Shown here one piece after another: positions 1 through 8,634 of a stretch of 34,315 bases of DNA. Within the stretch, counting starts at the first letter, position 1, and each line of letters begins with the position of its first letter. The translations under genes and the position numbers were made by a program. The DNA comes from Planctomycetota bacterium. GTDB lineage: Bacteria; Planctomycetota; Phycisphaerae; WQYP01. The stretch lies in contig JAJZJL010000043.1 in the NCBI GenBank assembly GCA_021810145.1, forward strand, positions 1 to 34,315, given 5' to 3'. The notes under the pieces are model-generated. The model made no database searches. It was not told the origin of the DNA and worked only from the letters and a program-made list of their open reading frames with translations.

Positions 1-53
1 TAAGCAGCATCAAACCATTGAGCACTTTGCCCGATATTCAAGGGGTATTGAAC

Positions 54-416
54 ATGCATACCGATTCCACCGGCGTTTTGTTGCGGATATTCATTGGTGA
101 ATCCGACACCTTTGAGCACAAACCGCTGCATGAAGCCATTGTGATCAAAGCCCGTGAACTCGGCATCAGCGGGGCCACGGTTCTGCAGGGATCCATGGGC
201 TTCGGTGCCAACAGCGTGATTCATAATGATCGCGTGCTGGTTATGTCTTCCGATCTGCCGATTGTCATTGAAATCGTCGATGCGCGCGACAAAATCGAAA
301 AGCTTCTGCCGCTGCTGGATACCATGGTCCAGGGCGGAATGATTACCATGGAAGAGGTTCGTATTCTGGCGTATCGTCCCGGTCCCGCGGGCACAACCGG
401 AAAACCCGCACCGTAA
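54..416 (+). CDS. DUF190 family PII-like protein
   Basis: A 120-residue protein of the DUF190 family, small proteins with a PII/ferredoxin-like fold. The family is often found near CrcB/Fluc fluoride channels, and its biochemical role is not established. The recognisable core runs from the LRIFIGE strand near the N-terminus through GISGATVLQGSMGFG to the LPIVIEIVD and EEVRILAYR strands, about residues 9-110. I chose the ATG at 54 because AGGGG at 41-45 lies 8 nt upstream. A TTG at 18 would add 12 residues but has no ribosome-binding site. The gene precedes mqnA by about 140 nt, and nothing shows a functional link. Genes to its left are outside the window. Confidence 0.85.
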   Translation: MHTDSTGVLLRIFIGESDTFEHKPLHEAIVIKARELGISGATVLQGSMGFGANSVIHNDRVLVMSSDLPIVIEIVDARDKIEKLLPLLDTMVQGGMITMEEVRILAYRPGPAGTTGKPAP

Positions 417-450
417 GTGCTGGTTCTTCCAGACCATTGCTGGGCAGGCA

Positions 451-472
451 CGGCACCGCCCCGCCGGTGCCG
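451..472 (+). terminator. GC-rich hairpin after the DUF190 gene
   Basis: CGGCACCG (451-458) and CGGTGCCG (465-472) form a perfect 8-bp stem with a 6-nt loop, 35 nt after the DUF190 stop. No T run follows, so it is only a possible terminator or RNA-stabilising hairpin. Confidence 0.35.
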
Positions 473-490
473 GAGACTGATTTAATACTG

Positions 491-518
491 TTGAATACTC
501 AATAATACCGCGTAATAT
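491..518 (+). promoter_or_regulatory. Putative mqnA promoter
   Basis: TTGAAT (491-496) and TAATAT (513-518) are separated by 16 nt and sit about 40 nt upstream of the mqnA start. This matches a housekeeping sigma-70 type promoter. It is seen by eye only. Confidence 0.45.
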
Positions 519-557
519 TGTTGCCATAATTGCTACCGGCCAACACAGGAGTTGTAC

Positions 558-1370
558 GTGCCTGAACATGCTGAATCGAATCGCTTTGTGGTGGGTTGTG
601 TTTCATACCTGAATTCCAAGCCGTTGATTGATCCCCTGGTGGATCGGCCCGATGTGGAAGTTCACTTTGCGGTGCCCGCACGGCTTGTGGATCTTATGGC
701 GGCACGGCAGGTGGATGCGGCTCTGATGCCGATTGTGGATTATCAGAATTGCCCCATACCGGTGGTGCTTGCTCCCGGCGGCGCAATATGTTGTGATGGT
801 CCGACGCTGACAGTTCGCATTTTTTCAAAAGTTCCGCCAACGGACATCACGCATTTATATGCCGACACCGACAGCCATACCAGCGTTATTCTGGCCCAGG
901 TGATTTTGCGGGAATTGTATAAGCGGGAGCCGGAACTCATTGCCGCCAACATGTATGCCCCCCCGCCGGCGGAGGCGCAAACGCTGCTGTTGATCGGTGA
1001 TAAAGTCGTCAATGGCGCACCATCCGACGCGGAATATCCTTTTCAGCTTGACCTGGGTGAACAATGGAAGCGCCTTACGGGCCTGCCGTTTGTTTTTGCC
1101 ATGTGGATGATGCCGGCGGATAAGGCCAATGCGGGTTTAGCCACCCTTCTGGCGGAAGCACGCCAACGCGGTGGGGAAATAACCGATCATCTGGTGGAGA
1201 AATATGCCGCCGAGAAGCGCTGGCCAGCCGATCTGGCCCGGCGTTATTTCACGGAATATCTGCAGTATGCGGTAACGCCCCGATGCCGGCAGGGAATTGA
1301 AAAATTCTTCGAGTTAGCCGCCAAACACAAACTCCTGAAAGTACACCGGGCCATTACATATATGCGGTGA
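558..1370 (+). CDS. mqnA: MqnA, chorismate dehydratase of the futalosine menaquinone pathway
   Basis: MqnA converts chorismate to 3-[(1-carboxyvinyl)oxy]benzoate, the first step of the futalosine route to menaquinone. The protein is cytoplasmic. The N-terminal family signature VGCVSYLNSKPLI is present, followed by the periplasmic-binding-protein-like two-lobe fold; the length of 270 residues is normal. I prefer the GTG at 558, because AGGAG at 547-551 is 6 nt upstream. The TTG at 552 directly abuts that site. No other mqn gene lies nearby, so the pathway must be dispersed in this genome. Confidence 0.9.
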   Translation: MPEHAESNRFVVGCVSYLNSKPLIDPLVDRPDVEVHFAVPARLVDLMAARQVDAALMPIVDYQNCPIPVVLAPGGAICCDGPTLTVRIFSKVPPTDITHLYADTDSHTSVILAQVILRELYKREPELIAANMYAPPPAEAQTLLLIGDKVVNGAPSDAEYPFQLDLGEQWKRLTGLPFVFAMWMMPADKANAGLATLLAEARQRGGEITDHLVEKYAAEKRWPADLARRYFTEYLQYAVTPRCRQGIEKFFELAAKHKLLKVHRAITYMR

Positions 1371-1798
1371 GCACAGCGAGCCGCGACGGTTGCGGATTGC
1401 TCACGGGCCGGGATTCGCGAGTCTCTCTTTCCAGCGCCGCTGGAAATACCCAGATACAATAGTAGCTTCCGATTTTCCAGAAAAGCCCGCAATGTGTTCA
1501 GCCCCTGCTTATGGCTCCACTTCTGCGCATACAACTCGAACATCTTTACCATTATACATTCACCATTACCTGGCGGATCGGCGCTCGCCCGGAATCCTGA
1601 GAAATCGCACCATTGACCCTGCAGCACCACCGGATGGAAGAAAATTACAAATTCGGCGGCGATTGACGGCTGGAAGGACGAACCATCTTTAAAGCCGAGC
1701 CGCTGGTGTGGCTCCTACGGAATAGCCCTTACCGCAGGTGGGCATGTTATTCAAATCTTTCCCCCCAACGGCAGATGTGGCCTGCGGCGCGTCCAAGA
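1371..1798. other. Gap between mqnA and the restriction-modification genes
   Basis: No convincing gene here. It contains a perfect 8-bp hairpin TTTCCAGC-GCC-GCTGGAAA (1428-1446), 58 nt past the mqnA stop and without a T run, which could be a weak terminator. Short open frames on both strands have no ribosome-binding site and no family I recognise. Confidence 0.5.
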
Positions 1799-3400
1799 TC
1801 AACCAAATAAAGACAGTTCCCCCTGCTTGCTCACCTCGGCGGATAGCTCCGGCCACCGATCAAGAAACGGCTTGGCCGAAATCCGCCCCAATTCTTTTGG
1901 CTCGATTTTGTGAAGGCCATCACCGTAAACTCGGCCTTCACTTCGTAATTCCCCGCCCGTGATCTGCGAAAGTATTCCAAAAACTTCCGCCGCTCGTTCC
2001 GGGTACATCCGCAACAGAACTGCCAAGTTGCGCCGCGGATAGAGCATGAGATAAAGATTTGTGGCTATGGCCTGCGAACGATTCCAGATAAAGCGAAATG
2101 GCCGCTTTTCATCATTTCCACGCCCCATATAGGTGCAGAGAAAAGGCGAAGGTTCGCGGCGTTCTTGTGCGTACCATGGATTTCGCCTGCCGACGAGGTA
2201 TCCCTCCCGGACATGAAGCGTGTCGGGAGCGTGCAGATAATTCCAAAGAGCCGGGTAGCGCGACTCCAGAACGGGTGAGGGAAGATCACAGTCGATCAGA
2301 CAAAGCTGTTCGGATAAGCATGGAAAGCCATCGCTTTGAGCTTCGATGACAGTCGCTTTAAGCTGCCGAGGACTGGGCAAAATGGGGCGCAAAAACCGGG
2401 CGGGGATGCCTCGCTTATTTGCATCCTCCCGATCCAATATAAAAACTTTATTTCCACCGGTGGCAACACCGCGATGAATCTTAAAAAGGTCCCCCAGAGT
2501 GGCTCCTTCCACCTCCCTCCAGCTTGCCTGACGTTCGCCGGCTTCCCTTGGATAAGCCGTCCATTTTCGGGCATGCACCAGCAACGATTGATCCACCATT
2601 TCAACCACGCCGGGATTGGACAGCGAACCGCCAAATGTAAATTGCACTTTACGAGAAACGCTTGGCTTGGATTTTTTCAAAAACAGCACCGCCGAAGACA
2701 CAATTGCATCGTCGAATTGCGCATCACGCGGATCAAAGCGATGTAAGCGAATTAATGTTACGTCGGTCAGCAGGAAATTTCTAAGTGCTTTGCCATAATT
2801 AACCTCCATGAATTCCGCTGGTATAAGCCAGGCGGCGTAACCACCATCCTCCAACCATGCGGTCGCAAGCAGCACAAAATAAATATATAGACCGGCTAAC
2901 CCACTGACCTTGATTCCGGTTTTCTCCAACACAAGTGTCTTTAGTCGTTGTTTATCCTGTTGGCTGATATGGTGATGCCGCACGTAAGGCGGATTCGCCA
3001 GGATCACATTGGGGGCCGACGGAGGAGTTGCATTTGTCAACATCCGTGTAAAGTCGCCGTATTCCACGGTCAGGCCCGAGTTACACCACAATCGGCGAGC
3101 GGCATCACAAAACGCAGCATCGATTTCGACACCAATGGCGCTGGCAAGATTTTGCCGCCCCAACACTGAAAGGGCTGCGGAAAAAAAGCTGCCCGACCCG
3201 ACCGCCGGATCGCCAAAGTGAATAGCAAAGTTTTCGGCGGGAAGCATTGCAGCCATCTGCTGGACAATTTCCACCGCCAGAGCATGGGGCGTTGCAAACT
3301 GGCCCATGCGGTTGCGATCAGCGCCCGATTTCTGCGCGTCCAAATCGGCTTGCATGCCTTGGCGTCGCAGTTCCAGCGATTTATCGGTTTCGGTGATCAT
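1799..3400 (-). CDS. N6-adenine DNA methyltransferase of a XamI-like R-M system
   Basis: A 533-residue class I N6-adenine DNA methyltransferase of the TaqI/Eco57I type. The SAM-binding motif DPAVGSG is at residues 64-70 and the catalytic NPPY at 136-139. Residues from about 290 on look like the target-recognition part. The GQFATP segment just before motif I is typical of the group. It should protect host DNA from the neighbouring endonuclease. Its ATG at 3400 directly follows the endonuclease stop (TAAATG), so the two are translationally coupled. From the partner's family the target is probably GTCGAC, modified on adenine; that is inference. Confidence 0.9.
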   Translation of the reverse strand: MITETDKSLELRRQGMQADLDAQKSGADRNRMGQFATPHALAVEIVQQMAAMLPAENFAIHFGDPAVGSGSFFSAALSVLGRQNLASAIGVEIDAAFCDAARRLWCNSGLTVEYGDFTRMLTNATPPSAPNVILANPPYVRHHHISQQDKQRLKTLVLEKTGIKVSGLAGLYIYFVLLATAWLEDGGYAAWLIPAEFMEVNYGKALRNFLLTDVTLIRLHRFDPRDAQFDDAIVSSAVLFLKKSKPSVSRKVQFTFGGSLSNPGVVEMVDQSLLVHARKWTAYPREAGERQASWREVEGATLGDLFKIHRGVATGGNKVFILDREDANKRGIPARFLRPILPSPRQLKATVIEAQSDGFPCLSEQLCLIDCDLPSPVLESRYPALWNYLHAPDTLHVREGYLVGRRNPWYAQERREPSPFLCTYMGRGNDEKRPFRFIWNRSQAIATNLYLMLYPRRNLAVLLRMYPERAAEVFGILSQITGGELRSEGRVYGDGLHKIEPKELGRISAKPFLDRWPELSAEVSKQGELSLFG

Positions 3401-4366
3401 TTACAGTCCCAGCTTCCGAAGGTCTGAGATGCGGTGTTCCCAAACCCAGTCAATCCCTTCCGCGGCCTCGTAGCCAAGATAATCACTTCCGAAATAGCCG
3501 CACAGAAAAAGTACGTAATGGATCGACGGCCCGTACGCCGCCTGTAGTTGCCTGATCTTGGTGGCCTCTTCTTTGCGGCGTTTGTTGGTGTTAGCAAAAT
3601 CGCCGGCGGATTTGGCCTCGATCAATACTGGCAGTTGCCTTCTTTGCGACTTCTTGGGCTGGATCACAACATCCACGGGAATATTTATCCGGTTCTTCTG
3701 TCCTACGGGAATATTCAAGCGAAATGCGAAGGTTCCGGATTCCATCTCCCGTAAAGGATTTTCCGATTGCGGAGTTTTCCTTCGATATCCTCTAGCTTCC
3801 AGGAAGGCTCCAATGGCGGCGAGTTGGCGCCGCTCTTGCGCATTTCGCACAATCGGATTGGATATGGCGCCACACAAGCGATCCGCAACGATCGTTGACG
3901 CGCGATCGCGCTGCAGGGCTGTGGGCGAAGCTCCCGATTCAAGCCAGGGAAATATGTCGTGATCCAGAAGCTTGAGCAGAATATGGCACACAGCCTCCAG
4001 TTGTTCAGGAAGCGATTCCGATTTTGTTCGTTGCGGGAGTTTTCCCCGCTCCATGCAGGCGACCAGCGTTCTTCCAACTCCGGAAAGCCCTATAAGGCGG
4101 TCAACGGCAAGCGGCGGCGCGGTGCACATGCGGAGAGTCGGTAGACAACCTGGACTGAGTTGGAGGACTTCCACCGTAAGTTCCCGGAGATCATCGGTCG
4201 CGATCAGCGCGGCCTTAACCTGTTGGGTGGTCTCCAGGCGTGTTGACCGATACGCTTCCGGCGCAAACGTCAGAAACCACTGATTAAATTGATCCACCGA
4301 AGCCAATAGGTCTGCTTTCCAAAGATGCGGTTTATCGGCATTGATTTTCGTGGGCGGCAAATCCAT
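3401..4366 (-). CDS. XamI-family type II restriction endonuclease
   Basis: A 321-residue protein recognised as XamI-like from its N-terminal half (WKADLLASVDQFNQWF, FAPEAYR, LPTLRMCTAPPLAVDRLIGL). XamI itself is a GTCGAC-specific enzyme, an isoschizomer of SalI. A candidate PD-(D/E)xK nuclease core is Asp232 followed by Glu250-Ala-Lys252 in PVLIEAK. The start is uncertain. ATG 4366 has GGAG only 1 nt upstream, whereas an in-frame TTG at 4360 sits 7 nt after the same GGAG and would remove two residues. The gene is first in a two-gene operon with the methyltransferase, and no controller protein is encoded nearby. Confidence 0.85.
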   Translation of the reverse strand: MDLPPTKINADKPHLWKADLLASVDQFNQWFLTFAPEAYRSTRLETTQQVKAALIATDDLRELTVEVLQLSPGCLPTLRMCTAPPLAVDRLIGLSGVGRTLVACMERGKLPQRTKSESLPEQLEAVCHILLKLLDHDIFPWLESGASPTALQRDRASTIVADRLCGAISNPIVRNAQERRQLAAIGAFLEARGYRRKTPQSENPLREMESGTFAFRLNIPVGQKNRINIPVDVVIQPKKSQRRQLPVLIEAKSAGDFANTNKRRKEEATKIRQLQAAYGPSIHYVLFLCGYFGSDYLGYEAAEGIDWVWEHRISDLRKLGL

Positions 4367-4388
4367 TCTCCATTCATACCCTTACTTC

Positions 4389-4417
4389 ATATTACATACT
4401 AAGCCACAGCCTGTTAA
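4389..4417 (-). promoter_or_regulatory. Promoter of the restriction-modification operon
   Basis: On the minus strand TTAACA (4417-4412) and TAATAT (4394-4389) are separated by exactly 17 nt, a good sigma-70 type match. The predicted start point lies about 15 nt before the endonuclease start codon, giving a very short leader. Confidence 0.6.
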
Positions 4418-4741
4418 GCGCGCAATTATTTTAAGTGGCGTGAGTATGGTTACCCCGAGTTTCCTATCTACAGTGATTCAATGCCCGGCAATAACCGGGG
4501 ATTTTATCCGGAGTGCCTTGCGGATGCCCCGCCGGCACGCGATTTGCCCCTCTCGCCCGAAAAGTAGATATTGAGCCGCCGCTTCCAACCGTTCCCTGGC
4601 AATCCCCTTCTGATTCTTTACGGCATGCGATTCTACCGGGCCGCGGTCACAGATCGAACGAAGTGTCAACTCCGGATTAACACCAAGACGCCCGTTGCCG
4701 CGCCAAGTTGCCCAATTGCGTAGCACTATAAGCTACCGACT
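4418..4741. other. Gap between R-M operon and membrane protein; unrecognised ORF 4478-4726
   Basis: No established gene. A minus-strand frame 4478-4726 (82 residues, GTG start, no Shine-Dalgarno) has a plausible-looking stretch with GIARERLEAAAQYLLFG, but I recognise no family. It may be a gene remnant next to the R-M island. A short hairpin GTAGC/GCTAC overlaps its start. Confidence 0.25.
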
Positions 4742-5566
4742 CTATTGCGATGGGGCACCGTAACGTGCTGAAGCGAACAAAGCCATGCCAGCGGCGGCGT
4801 ATACGGCCGTTGTCCACATGAGCGCGGCTTGCGGTTCCGGTGGCTGGCAGGCTGCAGAGATCATTTGGGCGGGGAAGATGGTTTGCCAGTTACTCCATAT
4901 TCCGCCGGTAAGCCAGGGAAAGCTGGAGGCCTGAATCAGAGCGATTGCGGGGGGCAGAAGAAACAGTCCAACCGGAATGGCGGAGGAGATTACCGTGCCA
5001 GTGGTATTGCGAGCTGACATTCGAACGGATAAGCCGGCGGTGAACATGGCAAACGCCGCTTGTACAACCATTACCGTTATTACCGTGCCGATGGGCATAC
5101 GATTGATCCATCCAGCGGTGGCCAATATGGGTACTGCCGCCAGCAGCAGCACAAGACCGTGTAAAATTGTCTGCCGGCGGCTTTCCGGCTTAGAGCCTGT
5201 TTGGAAACTCCGCCGGGAGCGCCTTGGGGCGGCAAACGGCCGTCTGCGGCGTCCTCGATCCTCAACATATTCCGGAATATGCCTCGGATCTGCGTCCTTG
5301 CATCCAACCATTTGCTCCCCCAATCCACCCGCATCGGACTTTCCAAATAGGCTCTTAGCCGCGGGGACACACGTTACTACGCACGGAAACAGGATAAAAA
5401 TACCTATGGCCAAAGCCATATTGGTGTACAGCCAGGCATGATCCCAGGCCGGGCCGGGAAAGGTCTGACTGGACCAGCGCCATGCCGCGGCAGCGGCGAT
5501 CAGGCCCAGCCAGGAAATGGCGGATCCGATTATCGCGGCAAGAAGCAGGGATGACGCATTTTTCAT
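4742..5566 (-). CDS. Polytopic membrane protein of unknown function, carrying an in-frame MITE
   Basis: A 274-residue membrane protein with about six hydrophobic segments: two near residues 8-28 and 47-69, and four between about 135 and 270. The layout resembles a small ABC-2-type permease, but I see no diagnostic motif and assign no function. Residues 71-125 are hydrophilic and arginine-rich and come entirely from a 162-bp palindromic element plus a 3-bp target duplication. Removing them restores AAK followed by PESRRQ in frame and leaves 219 residues. The insert falls in the loop between the second and third hydrophobic segments, where extra sequence could be tolerated. The gene lies 39 nt after the Fpg-like gene and is probably the last of the sucC operon. 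Confidence 0.6.
   Translation of the reverse strand: MKNASSLLLAAIIGSAISWLGLIAAAAAWRWSSQTFPGPAWDHAWLYTNMALAIGIFILFPCVVTCVPAAKSLFGKSDAGGLGEQMVGCKDADPRHIPEYVEDRGRRRRPFAAPRRSRRSFQTGSKPESRRQTILHGLVLLLAAVPILATAGWINRMPIGTVITVMVVQAAFAMFTAGLSVRMSARNTTGTVISSAIPVGLFLLPPAIALIQASSFPWLTGGIWSNWQTIFPAQMISAACQPPEPQAALMWTTAVYAAAGMALFASARYGAPSQ
5193..5354. mobile_element. 162-bp palindromic MITE with TTA target duplication
   Basis: The ends are inverted repeats: GAGCCTGTTTGGAAACTCCG on the left against GAGCCTATTTGGAAAGTCCG on the right, 18 of 20 matching. TTA stands directly outside both ends (5190-5192 and 5355-5357), as a 3-bp target-site duplication. The whole element is one imperfect palindrome: 54 of 81 positions pair between the two arms. 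Its exact centre is the perfect 16-bp palindrome CATATTCCGGAATATG (5266-5281). It encodes no transposase, so it would need one in trans; ends and TNA-like target fit some IS5-family subgroups (inference). It lies inside the membrane-protein gene and is open in that reading frame. Confidence 0.85.
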
Positions 5567-5605
5567 TGTAACGTCTCACCAGGATTTCTCATTTCGGTAT
5601 ACAGC

Positions 5606-6526
5606 TTACCGCACGGGAATGCCGCCGCCGGATTCCATTTCCTGAGTGGAACACACGGCCGGATCGGCACCGAATAACGTGGGTTGGCGCGGTATGCTCT
5701 GGCACTGCGGACAGAACCAGCTCCACAGGCCATCGCGGCCGCAGCGTTCCGCCACAATGGTACTGGAACAAAAACCACACGGTTCACCGGCACGATCATA
5801 GACATGGCGCGGCAGTTCGCGGGCGGCATGTCCCTGCAGCGTGGCATGGTATAAATCATCCGCCCGTTGGCGGGCGGTGGAAAACATGGTCCGCATCTGC
5901 GAGGCATTAATCGCGCCGACGCGAGCGGAGGGGTGAATTCTGGCGGCAAAAAGCATTTCGCATTTGGTCTGATTGCTGATGCCGGCAACGACGGATTCAT
6001 CCATAATAACCTGCGCGATGGTTCTGTCTCCGGCAAGCTGCCGCAGGCGCCTGGTCCATATTTCATCGGTTAAAAATTCATCGGACAACTTTGGACCGAG
6101 GTTGGCAAGCGACGGGTGGCGATAAAGGCTTTCGGTGGGCAGAACCAGTAACAGCGGGCGGCCTGAAAGGGTCAGGCATCCGCCATTTTCCAGGGTGATG
6201 CGCATTAATGGACGCCGGCCCACATGCGTGGTCAGGGGGTTGATATTGTCATTGAATCCATTGGCTGCCGGTTGATTTTCATCCAGCCACTCGGCGCTCC
6301 ACCGCCAGCGCTTCAATGGATAAATGGCCCAGCTTACACCATGGCTGAAGTTCCACAGCAGCCAGCGGCCCTGGGAATAAATCTGATTGATACGTTTACC
6401 GGCGCAGTGTTTAAGCAGCACATTGGCCTGCCAGCGGTTGGTCGGCACGTCGATGCGATCCACCCACTGACGGCCCGCCAGGGTCGAGAGCCGGAAAGAC
6501 AGTGCATCAACTTCAGGCCCCTCCAT
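5606..6526 (-). CDS. Fpg/Nei-fold DNA glycosylase homologue lacking key catalytic residues
   Basis: A 306-residue protein with the Fpg/Nei base-excision glycosylase architecture: N-terminal beta-sandwich (1-130), helix-two-turn-helix (about 171-199, VAGISNQTKCEMLF) and a C-terminal zinc finger (Cys250, Cys253, Cys272, Cys275, ending FCPQCQ). The N-terminus reads MEGPEV where family members read MPELPEV or MPEGPE, so the catalytic proline that follows the initiator Met is absent. The conserved lysine of the RGKxLL hairpin is Arg54 (QGRWLL). The finger arginine usually five residues before the third cysteine is Leu. The start is firm: GGAGG sits 10 nt upstream, overlapping the end of sucD, and there is no in-frame alternative upstream. 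It is either a divergent active subfamily or a DNA-binding non-enzyme. Confidence 0.8.
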   Translation of the reverse strand: MEGPEVDALSFRLSTLAGRQWVDRIDVPTNRWQANVLLKHCAGKRINQIYSQGRWLLWNFSHGVSWAIYPLKRWRWSAEWLDENQPAANGFNDNINPLTTHVGRRPLMRITLENGGCLTLSGRPLLLVLPTESLYRHPSLANLGPKLSDEFLTDEIWTRRLRQLAGDRTIAQVIMDESVVAGISNQTKCEMLFAARIHPSARVGAINASQMRTMFSTARQRADDLYHATLQGHAARELPRHVYDRAGEPCGFCSSTIVAERCGRDGLWSWFCPQCQSIPRQPTLFGADPAVCSTQEMESGGGIPVR

Positions 6527-6532
6527 AAGGCT

Positions 6533-7432
6533 TTAACCTCCGGTTGCTTCACGCAGGGCTTTACCGATATCCGCCGGGGAATCGGCAACTCGAATGCCCG
6601 CGTCCCGCATGGCGGAAATTTTGGTTTCCGCGGTGCCCTCGCCGCCGCTGATAATGGCACCGGCATGGCCCATGCGCTTGCCCGGCGGCGCGGTGCGGCC
6701 GGCGATAAATCCGACCACCGGTTTGGTGACATTTTTTTTGACATAAGCGGCCGCCGCTTCTTCCGCCGCGCCGCCAATTTCACCAATCATGACGATGGCA
6801 TCGGTTAATGGGTCGGCCTGAAACATGGCCAGAACATCGATAAAGTCCATACCTTTTACCGGATCGCCGCCAATGCCCACACAGGTGCTCTGGCTCCAGC
6901 CGAGTTCAGAGGTTTGCCATACGGCTTCATAGGTCAGCGTGCCGGAGCGGCTGACAATACCAACCGAGCGTTTGCCCTTCTGGGCGGGCGTGTGAATATA
7001 TCCGGGCATGATGCCAATTTTACATTCGCCGGGGGTAATAACGCCCGGGCAATTGGGGCCCACCAGGCGCACCGAGTCGCCAAAATCCGCGAGATATTTT
7101 TTGGCTTTCACCATGTCCAGAACCGGAATGCCTTCCGTGATGGCAACGATAAGTTTGATCCCGGCGGCGGCGGCTTCACAAATGGCGTCGGCGGCAAATG
7201 GCGGCGGCACAAAAATCATTGTGGCGTCGGCTCCGGTGGCCCGCACGGCCTGATCCACCGTATCAAATACGGGCAGGCCATTGGCATCTTTGGTGCCCCC
7301 CTTGCCCGGGCTGGTACCACCGACCATTTTTGTGCCATAATCCAGGCACCCCTTGGTATGAAACGCCCCCCCGCCGCTGCCGGTAATTCCCTGACAGATC
7401 ACGCGGGTATTTTTATTAACCAATATGGACAT
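6533..7432 (-). CDS. sucD: Succinyl-CoA synthetase (ADP-forming) alpha subunit
   Basis: Alpha subunit of succinate-CoA ligase, which converts succinyl-CoA, phosphate and NDP to succinate, CoA and NTP in the TCA cycle. The N-terminal CoA-binding Rossmann domain ([15 protein letters not shown]) is intact. The phosphohistidine loop GHAGAI, near residue 250, carries the active-site His. At 299 residues the length is normal. GGAG lies 8 nt before the ATG. It follows sucC by 32 nt and precedes the Fpg-like gene by 6 nt, so all are likely one transcript. Confidence 0.95.
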   Translation of the reverse strand: MSILVNKNTRVICQGITGSGGGAFHTKGCLDYGTKMVGGTSPGKGGTKDANGLPVFDTVDQAVRATGADATMIFVPPPFAADAICEAAAAGIKLIVAITEGIPVLDMVKAKKYLADFGDSVRLVGPNCPGVITPGECKIGIMPGYIHTPAQKGKRSVGIVSRSGTLTYEAVWQTSELGWSQSTCVGIGGDPVKGMDFIDVLAMFQADPLTDAIVMIGEIGGAAEEAAAAYVKKNVTKPVVGFIAGRTAPPGKRMGHAGAIISGGEGTAETKISAMRDAGIRVADSPADIGKALREATGG

Positions 7433-7464
7433 GAAACATTCTCCTGTTGATTTCAGACCGGCGC

Positions 7465-8634
7465 TTAGCGCGTGGCCGAAACAATTTTCTTTGCGGCATC
7501 ATTCAGATCGCCGGCAACCTGCAAGGTCGGCAGTTCGGGCTGAGCGGCAGCCAGGATTTCGCGGGCCAGTTCCACATTGGTGCCCTCCAGCCTTACCACC
7601 ACCGGAACCTTGAAGCCAACTTCCCGGCCGGCCTGAATCAGGGCTTCGGCAATCAGGTCGCAGCGGGCAATGCCGCCGAAGATATTCACCAGAATACCCC
7701 GGACTTTTTTATCTGAAAGAATAATGCGGAAGGCTTCAATGGCCCCTTCGGCTTTCACACCGCCGCCGACATCCAGAAAATTCGCGGGCTTTCCGCCGTG
7801 AAGTTGAATAACATCCATGGTAGCCATGGCCAGTCCGGCACCATTGACCAGGCAGGCAATGTCGCCATCGAGTTTGATGTAGTTGAGATTGGCGGCCGCA
7901 GCGCGAATTTCCAGTTCGTCGGTCTCGGAATCATCTTTGAGAGCCAAAACATCCGGATGACGGAACAGGGCGTTATCATCAAAGTTAACTTTTGCATCAA
8001 TCGCCAGAATTTTTCCGTCTTTGGTCAGCACCAGCGGATTAATTTCCGCTATGGAGCAGTCATATTCGATAAAGAATCGCGAGAGTTTAAGCAGAATATC
8101 GGCTACAACGTTGGCCTGTTTTCCGGAAAATCCCAGGGCCAGAGCCGTGCTTCGCGCCTGGAAGCCCTGCATGCCCAGTGCCGGATGCAGCGGTTGCTTG
8201 ATAATGGCTGCGGGGCGTTGATGGGCGACGGTTTCAATTTCCACCCCGCCTTCCGCCGAAGCGATCATGCTGACGGTGGAACGGTCACGGTCCAGAACAA
8301 AGCCGAGATAATATTCATGGGCGATATCCACCGCACCGGCGATGAGAATTTTCTTTACCGCAATACCTTCCGGACCGGTTTGCACGGAGATCATGCGGTT
8401 GGTCAACATGAAATCCGCGGCAGCGCGGGCTTCAGCGGCTGATTTGACGAGTTTGACAAAGCCGGCTTTGCCCCGCCCCCCCGCAAAAACCTGCGCTTTG
8501 ACAACCTGCACTGGAAAGCCGTTTTCTTCAAACGCCTTTGCCGCCTGATCCGCAGAATCAACAACACGGGCGGCAGGCACGGGAATTCCAGCTTTTGCCA
8601 GCAGGTCACGCGCCTGATATTCATGAATTTTCAT
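7465..8634 (-). CDS. sucC: Succinyl-CoA synthetase (ADP-forming) beta subunit
   Basis: Beta subunit of succinate-CoA ligase. It has an N-terminal ATP-grasp domain ([12 protein letters not shown], then [14 protein letters not shown]), the nucleotide and metal site ([10 protein letters not shown], about residues 195-204) and the C-terminal CoA-ligase domain ([17 protein letters not shown]). At 389 residues the length is normal. AGGAG lies 9 nt upstream of the ATG. It is the first gene of the minus-strand run sucC, sucD, Fpg-like, membrane protein. I see no clear promoter in the 150 nt upstream. Confidence 0.95.
   Translation of the reverse strand: MKIHEYQARDLLAKAGIPVPAARVVDSADQAAKAFEENGFPVQVVKAQVFAGGRGKAGFVKLVKSAAEARAAADFMLTNRMISVQTGPEGIAVKKILIAGAVDIAHEYYLGFVLDRDRSTVSMIASAEGGVEIETVAHQRPAAIIKQPLHPALGMQGFQARSTALALGFSGKQANVVADILLKLSRFFIEYDCSIAEINPLVLTKDGKILAIDAKVNFDDNALFRHPDVLALKDDSETDELEIRAAAANLNYIKLDGDIACLVNGAGLAMATMDVIQLHGGKPANFLDVGGGVKAEGAIEAFRIILSDKKVRGILVNIFGGIARCDLIAEALIQAGREVGFKVPVVVRLEGTNVELAREILAAAQPELPTLQVAGDLNDAAKKIVSATR

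Noticed and set aside
1244..1692. Overlapping open frames on both strands after mqnA
   Set aside because: They overlap the mqnA end or lack start signals. One contains a lysine-rich stretch that looks protein-like, but nothing confirms it.
4478..4726. 82-codon minus-strand frame next to the R-M genes
   Set aside because: The amino-acid composition is plausible, but there is no ribosome-binding site and no family I can name. It is left as a possible remnant inside the gap entry.
6224..8442. Long plus-strand frames opposite fpg, sucD and sucC
   Set aside because: They are mirror frames of strongly conserved minus-strand genes, caused by GC-rich codon use.
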